A stretch of DNA of 55,388 nt from Mycobacterium scrofulaceum (GTDB lineage Bacteria; Actinomycetota; Actinomycetes; Mycobacteriales; Mycobacteriaceae). Shown in pieces: positions 43,729 through 51,959 of this stretch. Every line of letters starts with the position of its first letter. The first letter of the stretch is position 1. The notes under the pieces are model-generated. The model made no database searches. It was given only the letters and a program-made list of their open reading frames with translations, and was not told the origin of the DNA. Location: the NCBI RefSeq assembly GCF_002086735.1, contig NZ_MVIJ01000038.1, positions 1 through 55,388 on the forward strand, written 5' to 3'. The position numbers were made by a program, and so were the translations under genes.

Positions 43729-44073
43729 TCATGAAGACCACCCTCGACCAACTATCCACAGCGGTGGCTCCTGGCCGTTGTACATGCTCTTGGGCCGCCA
43801 TCGCTGCCTGCGCAATAGTCGACCGGCGTGCTCCTCTGCCACGTCCTTCAGGTACTCGACGTCGTCGCTGGTCCAGGGGTGCTGGCCGGTCCCGTCCAAC
43901 CACCACCTCGGTTGGCCATCTTGCTCGTAGCGGGTTATGCGGTAACGCCAGGCGACGTGTCTACCCTTGGCGTCAACCTGCCAGTCCAGCAGCCGCGGGC
44001 GGAGGACTTCAGGCGCTGGCTGGATGAGTTCCCTGGGGTGGGTTACCCGGATCTCGATGAACTCGCCACCCAT
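43729..44073 (-). CDS. Small island protein of unknown function
   Basis: 114 residues, ATG at 44073. Soluble, Trp/Arg-rich: WQVDAKGRHVAWRYRITRYEQDG then PRWWLDGTGQHPW and a helix DDVEYLKDVAEEHAGRLLRRQRW. The repeated Trp-Arg patterns suggest nucleic-acid or protein binding, but this is speculation. Downstream of the PD-(D/E)XK gene on the same strand, 116 bases away. Confidence 0.6.
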   Translation of the reverse strand: MGGEFIEIRVTHPRELIQPAPEVLRPRLLDWQVDAKGRHVAWRYRITRYEQDGQPRWWLDGTGQHPWTSDDVEYLKDVAEEHAGRLLRRQRWRPKSMYNGQEPPLWIVGRGWSS

Positions 44074-44189
44074 GAATCAACCCTAATTAGGAGTGATCGG
44101 TCCGTGGCAGACCGACGGTGGTTGGTCATATCTTCTGAAGTCGGCGACAGTTGGGCCATTCGGTGCATACCGATGCGCGGTGGCGGTGC

Positions 44190-45173
44190 CTAACCCCTCA
44201 GCGCCTTGGTGCCCTTCATCGCTTCCGAAAGCGTTGGCGACGTTTGTAATTGGTCGAGCAAGACCCACAGCCGAGAAGCACGGTACTGCGCTCCGTTTGG
44301 AATCGGATCGAACGGCGGTATCCGCGGCCCCAGGTCGTAGACGGCATGCGGTCGCGCGGTGAGAGGTGTCGCAGGAATGTCCGGCCACCGATCAAGTAGC
44401 GACGGAACGACCTCCGCGTTACATACGCGATGGATGCGCCGCACCGCTCCGGCCCACCGGAAAGCCATGAAATTTGGAGGGTCGGTCGGCCAGCCTCCCT
44501 CGCCGTAGGGATGAAAGTAGCAATGCTCCTCAGTAACGAACTCAAGGTAAGTGTGAGCACCGCCGTCCCCGGGTTTGGCGTTGTTCAATACGACACAGTA
44601 AGTCAGACAATCGGTCACCGGGCGCACTCGTATCACTCCCCTCAAATACGCATGTAATTCATTGAGCCACAACCTCTCTTGTCCTCGACAAGCGCGACGC
44701 GCGCCCGCGACGTCGACCAGAACGTCACGCCACGGCAGATGAATAACCGGGATGCCGTCAACGTGCGAGGGTAGGTTCGCCTTCGCCAAGGCATGCGATG
44801 CTTGGGAGAGGGTGACCAAAACACCGCCATTGTGGTGCCGAGAGATCCGGCCCGCGTACTTCTTGAGCTGCGACACCGTCGGGAGTAGCCAGCCACGCTT
44901 TGCTTCAAAGATGACCAATCCGTTCGGTGACCGCACTTCCAAATCTGTCCGCCCATTTTCGTCACGGACCTCTAGGGCTAGGCCGAGATCTTCCGGCGCA
45001 CCCATCAACGCCGCTGGCCACACCCGCGTCAACACGGCTTCCCGCAACGAGGGGCAGCGCGCGAACGCAAAACCGAGTGCAGCGGTCAAATCGTTCTCGT
45101 CGTATCCGACCAGGCTGAAAACCGATCTCACTTCGGTACCGTGGCGGGCCAGAGCGGGCATATGGAAAATCAT
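44190..45173 (-). CDS. PD-(D/E)XK nuclease-fold protein
   Basis: 327 residues from the ATG at 45173 (another ATG at 45161 would be 4 residues shorter). Nuclease core: a helical lead-in (YDENDLTAALGFAFARCPSLREAVL), then Asp77 in GRTDLEV and Glu90-x-Lys92 in LVIFEAKRG, the standard D-ExK metal site, followed by LPTVSQLKKYAGRI and a GGVLVTLSQ strand. The C-terminal 200 residues contain VIHLPWRDVLV and Trp-rich segments with no recognised domain. Restriction-like nuclease or a nuclease-fold effector. It follows the SRA-like nuclease gene on the same strand after 73 bases. Confidence 0.78.
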   Translation of the reverse strand: MIFHMPALARHGTEVRSVFSLVGYDENDLTAALGFAFARCPSLREAVLTRVWPAALMGAPEDLGLALEVRDENGRTDLEVRSPNGLVIFEAKRGWLLPTVSQLKKYAGRISRHHNGGVLVTLSQASHALAKANLPSHVDGIPVIHLPWRDVLVDVAGARRACRGQERLWLNELHAYLRGVIRVRPVTDCLTYCVVLNNAKPGDGGAHTYLEFVTEEHCYFHPYGEGGWPTDPPNFMAFRWAGAVRRIHRVCNAEVVPSLLDRWPDIPATPLTARPHAVYDLGPRIPPFDPIPNGAQYRASRLWVLLDQLQTSPTLSEAMKGTKALRG

Positions 45174-45246
45174 CCCCGCGCAAGGCAACGGGATCCAGAA
45201 CACGCTTGTCCAAGCATGGACAACTCGTCGAGGGGCCCGATGTTGG

Positions 45247-46208
45247 CTATGGACACCGACCATGTTTGGTCATGTCCAGGAAGTTGCTCGGCGTCGTCTC
45301 GACGATGCAACCCACATCGTGGCTTTCGAGCAGTTCAACCAGATCGGCGGGCGGCGTCGCCGGAAGGAGCACGGCCAGGCGCGATCCCTTCACGAAGCGT
45401 CCATAGTCCAGTACCTGACCAAGCGCGAGCCGAACACTCATGCGGTCGGCAGACCCTTTGGCTTCATACAGGATGTTTGTGGTGACATCCGCCAAATCGC
45501 TGTAGAGCGGCGCTGAGCCGACCGGAATGATCCTGTACCGCTTCACCTCGCGATCGTGACTTTCTAGGTACTGCTGGAAGCGGTCTACCAGTTGGACTTC
45601 CTTTTGGATGATTGGGCCGCTGACGACCTTCTCCACCTCGGCTGACTCAGCGTTGATGGCCTGAAGTGGCACGGCATCGACGGTCACCGCCATAACGGAC
45701 GCGGCCTCTCCAGCGCCCGAAATCGTGCTGGTGGGCCCACCATCTTGAGCTACTGCGCCGACTGGCAGTAGACGGAACACGAAGACCTGCCGCGGCACAC
45801 CGTCACTACCGGGTGCAGTCCGCACGATATAAGGGAGGTCGGGGTCGAGGCTGAATTGTCCGACGTACCTGTGGATGCGGATGCCGGAGCCGGGTTGATT
45901 GCCAACTGCAACAAAAAGCCGCAACGCATGGCCGTCGACGTCGTGTTCGGCGATAGCGCGATTGCCGCGCATCATCACCTGGTTGCCTATCTGGCCTTCA
46001 CCGGTGTAGTAGAAGATCCGCTTCTCAGAGTCCCACCCGTGAAGTCATAGCCGTGGACAGCCGCTTTGGCGTGATCCGAGTAGACGAGCACGTTGGGCGT
46101 CGAGCTCGATCTCGAAATTCCGGCTTGGGGATTGCCGCCATATTGACCATGGATTTGTTCTCGGATGACGGTCTCGCCGGGTTGCAGGCTCCAAGCTGGC
46201 GCGGTCAT
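45247..46208 (-). pseudogene. SRA-like plus PD-(D/E)XK restriction endonuclease, split by a one-base frameshift
   Basis: The first frame (ATG 46208) runs to YDFTG and then goes off into a stop at 45987. The other frame picks up at once with WDSEKRIFYYTGEGQIGNQ and continues to 45247. The join is at 46032-46038, where the minus strand reads ACGGGTGGGA; one extra G would restore a single protein of about 320 residues. The front half (GGNPQAGIS, VLVYSD, YTGEGQIGNQ, NRAIAEH and ALRLF) resembles SAD/SRA-type modified-base readers of type IV restriction enzymes. The back half has a D-ExK site (YSDLADV, then LYEAKG). It may be a natural pseudogene, a phase-variable run or a sequencing error. Confidence 0.72.
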
Positions 46209-46392
46209 GCCGCGATAGTAGGCGGGGCTAACGAAAACTCAGCTGAAAATGCCTGGCGCATTGCCAGAGCTTGCCTTACTACGTGCTTGGTCCCGCCCAC
46301 TGGACGCAATCGCAGTAAACGGCGCGACCAGCGTCAACAGCCCATGCGGACGACGAAGCGACAGCTGGTACGTGCACAAAGAAGCGGGAGAC

Positions 46393-46746
46393 TTAGGCAG
46401 AAGCGGACGAGCGGGACGTCGACCCCAACTCTGCCGCAGAGCGGTCAGGTGTTTCTGGTTGAGCGTCGTGGTTCCAAACCATGTTAAGGAACTCGTGGAC
46501 TCGGCCCTGATCCACACTCCTACCCAGAGCGTCGTAAAACGCCATACGGAGACTTGGATCATCCGGAATCGGCACGTTGAGGGAGGGCATCTTCTCCGTC
46601 ACGACGACGACAGTGTCGTGCTCGTCTGGGGGCGGGCTCTCCACGACACTGTCGAGCGATTCGACTAGCTTTCTCATGAGATAGTCGAAGAGATTGCCAG
46701 CCAGCTCAGGCATCGTCTCCCATTCCCAGATGCGCATAAATGCCAT
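46393..46746 (-). CDS. Small island protein of unknown function
   Basis: 117 residues, ATG at 46746. Soluble: RIWEWETMPELAGNLFDYLMRKLVESLD, then a strand DTVVVVTEKMPSLNVPIPDD, then a helix MAFYDALGRSVDQGRVHEFLNMVW. Sits directly before the SRA-like nuclease and directly after the membrane protein on the same strand, so it is probably part of the same transcript. No family recognised. Confidence 0.65.
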   Translation of the reverse strand: MAFMRIWEWETMPELAGNLFDYLMRKLVESLDSVVESPPPDEHDTVVVVTEKMPSLNVPIPDDPSLRMAFYDALGRSVDQGRVHEFLNMVWNHDAQPETPDRSAAELGSTSRSSASA

Positions 46747-46770
46747 CTGTATGCTTCTAGTGGCGCGCTT

Positions 46771-48303
46771 TCACTGTACCACGCTTTGGTTCATGTAGCG
46801 GATGCTTGCCCCGGAAGTGAGATAGACGGACTTGATCCAGCCAACTAGGCATCGAAGCCATATAAGAATATATATCGGTATAAATGCGCTGAAGAACACA
46901 TCCTCGGACGATGGGGCTTCTGGTTGCAATATGAGGAAGCCGAGGATAGTAGCCAAGAGGGCCGACCAGGTTATCCCCGCGCGGAAGTTTTTTACGGCGA
47001 AACCGCGCATCGCAAGTATTATGGTAATGCACACGAATACGGTTATTAATGCACCTCTTATAAACGTGAAACCAATACCTGTATCCTTAAAGGATTGCAG
47101 GTTTAACCCGAAACCTTGAGTTGCCAACGCTAGGGCCACGAAGGCCGACATTGCAAAGCTGGCCCATAGTGCCAATCTGGCGGTCAGGGGCGTACGTATC
47201 GCGGATGTAGGCTCTGCCCGCAGTGGAAGCAGCGAAGCTACGACGGCGGGACCTCCGGCAATAAGCGCAATCGCGCCGGTAGCCTGAAATTTACCTTGGG
47301 CATCTAGCAACCAGCCGTATTCTAGAGCAGCCATCAGGGCGAAAAGTATCACTGTCATAACCATTCCGATGATGGCGGTATAGCCTTGGCTACCAGGCGG
47401 TGCCTCGAAGCAGTCAACGAATATGTCGATCGGTTCTGGGTCTAAGCCGTCTCGCCCCGTTCGCGTCGGAACGTACATATGGCCTACAGGAGTCCCCGCT
47501 CCACTGAAAACGTGATTTTGGACGGATTTTTTATCATCCGGTCCCAGTGTGATGTTCTTAAGTATGTATCCGTCGGGGACTTCAAAGTGAAAGTGGTAAC
47601 TAGCTGCGTACTGGTGCAAATCGCTCTTAAATAAGAATCGGTTCTGTCTCCAACCGAATGCTAGTCGCCAAGCGGCCACTTCGTCCCGGACACCCTCATG
47701 GTGGCGGAAACGGACTTCGTATTCGATTGCAACGACCTCTCCCAGAGTTGCTTCCAACTCGACGTACTGTATGTATCGGTCCTTCAGAACACGTGCAAGC
47801 CGCCAAGAGACATCGTGTAGGTAAGCTCTATCTCCTTGATCGGCAGTTGTGAGCAGTGCCGTAAGGATTCGTCCTGTAAAATCTTCGCCATCGCCAAAAT
47901 TGAGTACGCTTATCGGCTCGTGCGAGCTTGATATAGTAAATCCCGAAAGTAGTTTATTCTTTTCCCGGAATGCGATTGGGATCACAAGACGACATTTTTC
48001 GCCGGGTGCTGGCAACGCATGACTTGGCAACACCGCATGCGCCAAATCTGTTGCAGTTGGGATTCGGATCTCATGTTTCACGCGCCGCGCGAGATGACTA
48101 TGATGCGGGCTTAGCGTCTCCGTGAGTCGCCGATTCCATCTGTTTACCTCGCTCAAAATCACGATGGCAACCGCGTCCTGCAATCGTCGTTCGTTGCGTT
48201 CGGCTTGAGTATGCGTTTCCAACGGGTCAGCGTCGTTGACGCTAGAATTTGCTGCCTCTTTCGCATACCGCTTGCGACACTGCGCTCGGACGGCATCCAG
48301 CAC
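46771..48303 (-). CDS. AT-rich membrane protein with large soluble N-terminal half
   Basis: 510 residues; GTG at 48303 with GGGAGG 11 bases upstream. Residues 1-300 are soluble: a helical part with many Arg/Glu, then a beta-rich part (VSWRLARVL, VELEATLGEVVAIEYEVRFRHHEG, SYHFHFEVPDGYILKNITLGP). Residues about 305-500 hold six hydrophobic helices. GC is close to half, far below the neighbours, with unusual codons for this genome. No family recognised. A soluble domain joined to a six-helix bundle is a common design for membrane-acting defence effectors, but this is inference only. Confidence 0.78.
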   Translation of the reverse strand: MLDAVRAQCRKRYAKEAANSSVNDADPLETHTQAERNERRLQDAVAIVILSEVNRWNRRLTETLSPHHSHLARRVKHEIRIPTATDLAHAVLPSHALPAPGEKCRLVIPIAFREKNKLLSGFTISSSHEPISVLNFGDGEDFTGRILTALLTTADQGDRAYLHDVSWRLARVLKDRYIQYVELEATLGEVVAIEYEVRFRHHEGVRDEVAAWRLAFGWRQNRFLFKSDLHQYAASYHFHFEVPDGYILKNITLGPDDKKSVQNHVFSGAGTPVGHMYVPTRTGRDGLDPEPIDIFVDCFEAPPGSQGYTAIIGMVMTVILFALMAALEYGWLLDAQGKFQATGAIALIAGGPAVVASLLPLRAEPTSAIRTPLTARLALWASFAMSAFVALALATQGFGLNLQSFKDTGIGFTFIRGALITVFVCITIILAMRGFAVKNFRAGITWSALLATILGFLILQPEAPSSEDVFFSAFIPIYILIWLRCLVGWIKSVYLTSGASIRYMNQSVVQ

Positions 48304-48746
48304 GATCGAAACTGCCTCCCGTGATTGCTGCGGACCGGGCTCCTATGGGTCCGCCGGTTCGTGACCAGTATTCCGTATCCTTCAGCTTGGGTGGCAAGAG
48401 TGGGCAAGCTTGCCGTCCGATGACACCAGTGGGTGATGGTGCCCGAGTCCTCATGCTTTGACGGAGCGGCGATCCGGTATCGCCAATAGCCGTGGAGCCG
48501 CTGACACGTGGTCAGTGAAGGTGCGTGTCGCACCGGCTGCCTCAAGTGCGTCGAGTTGCAGCTACGGGTTCTGGTCGCTGGTCGATTCGATGCGTATCCG
48601 ATAATCGCCACTACCGACCCGCCCCTTGTCTCATAGTCCCGTCCGACACCGGGTGTTCAGACAGGTTTTCAAGACAACGCCACACTCGGTAGGACCTGGA
48701 TGCCAACTAGTGGCCCATAAGGTGCCGCAGTCGCAACAACCCATCG
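48304..48746. other. Gap without a convincing gene (443 bases)
   Basis: Lies between the stop of the repeat protein and the start of the membrane protein. Short open frames occur on both strands but none has a ribosome site or protein-like composition. An 11-base palindrome ACACCGGGTGT is present near 48645. It may hold the promoter of the membrane-protein gene. Confidence 0.5.
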
Positions 48747-49532
48747 TCATCGAGCCCCGTCGCCAGTTCCGGGTTCCTCCTCGCGATCCGTGTCCGCGTT
48801 GCCATCCGAGTCCGTGACTGTCTCGTGGTCGTCATCGGCGACGTTATCGGTTCTAGACACAGAGCCCTGTTGCTTCTTGAGGATGTCGCCGATCCCGGTG
48901 CGACCGGACGTGGCTTCGCGGATCACCTTGGCCCAATGGGCTTGCTGGGTCTTGAGGCGCTCGGCGAGAGCTGTGAAAGAAGGCATGGGATCGCGTACCA
49001 CCTTCGTCCACTGAGCCTGATGGTCTTTGAGGATGTCGGCGATTCCACGTAGACCGGGCACGGCGTCGCGAATCATCTTGGCCTGCTCTTCTTGCTGAAC
49101 CTTCAGGACGTCGGCAAGAGCAGACACATCGGTCGCTTTGCGGATGGACTTCGCCCATTCGTCCTGCTGGTTCTTGAGGATGTCACCGAGGGCGGTGAAG
49201 GTGGGGATGGCGTCTCGGATGAGCTTGGCCCGCTTCTCGTCTTCTGCCTTGAGCATCTCAGCGAGGCCGGTAAACGTAGGCAGGGCGTCGCGGACCAATT
49301 TGACCTGGCTTTCTTGCTGGACCTTGAGTAGCTGCGCGATGTTGGACAGCTCGGTTTCGCCGAGGGGGGACCGCGTCGCTCGTCTTCTCCAGCGGTCACG
49401 CATCGAATCATCGGGTAGAGCTTCGGCTGCGTCCACAGCAATATCGAGGATGCGGCCCTCGGACGATACCCAGACCTGACCGAGAAGCCGCAGCACCTTC
49501 GTGTGCTCAAAGGCGACTAACGCGGTCCCCAC
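48747..49532 (-). CDS. Protein of six 25-residue helical repeats with acidic tail
   Basis: 261 residues from the GTG at 49532. After a 64-residue opening come tandem repeats: 65-89, 90-114, 115-138, 139-163, 164-188, 189-213, and a partial seventh. Each reads roughly LADILK-QQ---AK-IRDA-P-FTA: a strongly charged helix, a conserved K-x-IRDA, then a short turn. The repeats are very similar in both protein and DNA, so they arose by recent duplication. The last 35 residues are acidic (DDDHETVTDSDGN...). No known family comes to mind. The frame stays open, and protein-like, for about 30 codons upstream of the GTG without a start, so the N-terminus may have been lost. Confidence 0.75.
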   Translation of the reverse strand: MGTALVAFEHTKVLRLLGQVWVSSEGRILDIAVDAAEALPDDSMRDRWRRRATRSPLGETELSNIAQLLKVQQESQVKLVRDALPTFTGLAEMLKAEDEKRAKLIRDAIPTFTALGDILKNQQDEWAKSIRKATDVSALADVLKVQQEEQAKMIRDAVPGLRGIADILKDHQAQWTKVVRDPMPSFTALAERLKTQQAHWAKVIREATSGRTGIGDILKKQQGSVSRTDNVADDDHETVTDSDGNADTDREEEPGTGDGAR

Positions 49533-49825
49533 GAACGCGATGTCGACTTCAGTGGTGACGGCGAATCGTGCTGTCCACCCCGCGTCGCCTCGGCGTGCGC
49601 CTTCAGTAAACGCCCATCCGTCTGCCTACTCGCGCGCCCCGATAATCTCGGCGGCTTCAACCTCCAACGGCGTTCAGTGGACTTACATGGGCCAACCGTT
49701 CAACAGCTTCGCTGCCGTCCCGACGCAGGGGTAGACCACTCCAAGGACGTGATCTCCGACGCGCTGCGCGCCGCTCAGGATCGTTGTTAGATCTGATCGG
49801 TTGTTCCGATGGATTGGAGGCTGTG
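49533..49825. other. Divergent gap between repeat protein and two-domain exported protein
   Basis: 293 bases. On the minus strand the repeat-protein frame continues to a TAG at 49626-49628 without a start codon. The right part carries GGAGG for the plus-strand gene. No clear operator. Confidence 0.5.
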
Positions 49826-51169
49826 GTGAATATTGACGATGACGCGGTCGGCTCCTCGGCCGCCAGACCTTCAATGTCGACAGACGACACCGAACTTTCT
49901 CCGTTGTCGGACACCGACACGGGCGCGGCTCCTGAAGAGACCGGTTCAGTTCTTGCATCCGCCGATACGGGTATCTTGCCGGGAAAGCCAGCTTCTGACG
50001 CTACGCCGTTGGCGTATGCCGAGGCTGAAGAGGAGCCGGTTGCCGATAAGCGGTCGTGGCGTTCGGTGGTCCGTTGGGCCGCGATAGTTATTTGTGTCGC
50101 TACTGCGACGTCCGGCGCGGTGATCGGGCTGGGTTTAAACCACAAGCACTCGATGCCGGGCACCTCGCCCACAGCTTTACCCATCGCTGTGCTCGACGGC
50201 GCTTACCACTTCACGTTCGATTTCGCAAAGGAGACGATTAACGGAGCGCCGGACCCGCGCCCTAGCAATGACGCCACCGACGCTTGGTACGTGTTCCGCT
50301 CAGCGTGTCGCCCAACGGGGTGCGTCGCGACAGGCCGCATGTTGGACGAAAATAACCACGCCGCGATGTCAGCAGATGGGCGCACCGTCGAAGCCAACTT
50401 TATTGGCAGCAATTGGCAGACCACGCCTCAACAGTTCCAAGTGCGGCACGAGCGGTGCCTCGGCACAGACGGGACGGTCGGCGCATCCGCTGACACCCAA
50501 AGCCTTTCGTGGTCAATGGAACCCGAACCAGACGGTGCCCTGCGAGTTGTCGAGACCGCGACCATTCTGACCCCGGACTGCGGCGACCAAGGACGGGTGA
50601 TGCAAGTGTTGGGGATTGCGAGACGGACGGGTGATGTGCCACCCAGCGTTCCCGTGGATAACCCCATGACCGTGACGCCAAACAAGCCGAACCCAACGGT
50701 TACAGGGCCTACCCTTGACGGCACCTATCGCATGACCATCGATTTCGTTAACCAGACGGTGAACGGTCAAACAATTACCAACCCTCCAAAAAACAAGACT
50801 GTTTGGTTGGCGTTCCATTCCTTGTGTACAGCGGAGGGATGCGTAGCCACCGGCGTGACGCTGGATGCTGTTGACCACCAAAAGTCCATAGGGGCTGAAT
50901 GGGTTCTTCGTTTCGTCGACGGCCATTGGCGGCAATCGCCTACCCTCCAGCCGCCCGGTCATTGCCCCACCGCGAATTCGACACTGTCGTGGTCATGGGA
51001 TCCTCAACCCGACGGCACATTTCGAGGCGTCGGGACCCAAACCGCGTTGGCCAGCGAGTGCGGCGATCAAGGAGCGGCGTGGGCGACGCCGTTGGTAGCT
51101 ACTCGGGTTGGTGATGTCCCGCCAGGCGTGGTCCTGGCCGATCCGACGTTGTTCACAGCAGGACGGTGA
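49826..51169 (+). CDS. Membrane-anchored protein with two tandem kinase-sensor-like extracellular domains
   Basis: 447 residues from the GTG at 49826 (TGGAGG 6 bases upstream; GTG at 49823 is also possible). An acidic, low-complexity cytoplasmic part (1-80) is followed by a membrane span (84-104) and two homologous domains: about 122-275 and 295-445. Both follow the pattern LDG-YhhxhDFxxxTxNG, C-x-P/A-x-GCVATGxxLD, FxGxxWxxxP, SLSWSxxPQPDG and CGDQG...VGDVP. This domain is found on the outside of mycobacterial Ser/Thr kinases and of stand-alone exported proteins. Here there is no kinase. Function unknown; probably ligand sensing or surface binding. Confidence 0.82.
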   Translation: MNIDDDAVGSSAARPSMSTDDTELSPLSDTDTGAAPEETGSVLASADTGILPGKPASDATPLAYAEAEEEPVADKRSWRSVVRWAAIVICVATATSGAVIGLGLNHKHSMPGTSPTALPIAVLDGAYHFTFDFAKETINGAPDPRPSNDATDAWYVFRSACRPTGCVATGRMLDENNHAAMSADGRTVEANFIGSNWQTTPQQFQVRHERCLGTDGTVGASADTQSLSWSMEPEPDGALRVVETATILTPDCGDQGRVMQVLGIARRTGDVPPSVPVDNPMTVTPNKPNPTVTGPTLDGTYRMTIDFVNQTVNGQTITNPPKNKTVWLAFHSLCTAEGCVATGVTLDAVDHQKSIGAEWVLRFVDGHWRQSPTLQPPGHCPTANSTLSWSWDPQPDGTFRGVGTQTALASECGDQGAAWATPLVATRVGDVPPGVVLADPTLFTAGR

Positions 51170-51304
51170 CTCCTCCCTTTCATGTTTGCAATACTTGTGC
51201 ATAACGTGAATTATCAACCGCCGCAGCAGGTCTCATGCCGGGCTAATAAGCGCGTCGTTCCCGGGACTCCCGTATCGGTTCATACACTGTCGAACGAGGA
51301 GAAC

Positions 51305-51481
51305 GTGACGAATGACGCTTACTGCACGGTCGGTGACAGGGTGGTGGTCGGGGAACGCTGGCGCACGACCACCACGAATTCGGCGGTCGGCACCGTCAGG
51401 CGTATCTTCCGCTCCCAAATCGGAGGCACCTGGGCCGAAGTCCTCTTCGACGGCGCGACCGACAAGACTCCCTGTGCATAG
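51305..51481 (+). CDS. Small beta-rich protein of unknown function
   Basis: 58 residues from the GTG at 51305 with GAGGAG just upstream. VGDRVVVGERWRTTTTNSAVGTVRRIFRSQIGGTWAEVLFDG has the look of a small SH3/KOW-like barrel. The longer frame from 51182 lacks a ribosome site. Weak evidence, but the ribosome site and sequence pattern favour a real gene. Confidence 0.5.
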   Translation: MTNDAYCTVGDRVVVGERWRTTTTNSAVGTVRRIFRSQIGGTWAEVLFDGATDKTPCA

Positions 51482-51959
51482 TCCGCGACTGACGGCCGAC
51501 GGCGCGGCCCAGGCAAGGCGATTGCCGAGCCGTGCGGCCAGGTGGGGCGCGGCGATGCCGACTATCGCCAATGCTGCCATTACGACCGCAAGCCGGTCGC
51601 CGGCTTGTCTGACGAGGCCACGACCTTCGCCGCAGAGGGCGATTCGAAACTGCCGGGGGGCTATCGAGGGGGATGTCAATCTCAAAATTCATCAACCCAA
51701 GCGGGATACCGTGCCAGAGCGAAAACGGGGTAGCTGCGAATGGCATATATGGGCGTTGGCCGAGCCATGCCGTTGCGGCGACCTCACTACCAGTTGATCT
51801 CTGCAGGCGTCTCGCTAGTGCTTAAGGGCCGTAACGAGACACATGGTTTTGAGACGAACTTCTGCGACATCGCCACCTGCGGAATCATCCGCCGCCTCGA
51901 CGGGATTGATGCGTGTCGCAAATGTGCTCTATTTTGAGACACCGGAAGGCCGCAGTGAG
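51482..51959. other. Gap without a convincing gene (478 bases)
   Basis: Several short open frames on both strands, including one of 65 codons at 51740-51937, none with a ribosome site or recognisable sequence. It may be a degraded remnant. Convergent between the small plus-strand gene and the large nuclease gene. Confidence 0.45.

Noticed and set aside
48304..48746. A gene or structured RNA in the gap before the membrane protein
   Set aside because: The available short frames have no ribosome sites and no protein-like composition, and I could not find an extended base-paired structure.
48747..49532. A CRISPR array, because of regular DNA repeats
   Set aside because: The repeats are in-frame 75-base units without spacers and encode a continuous protein.
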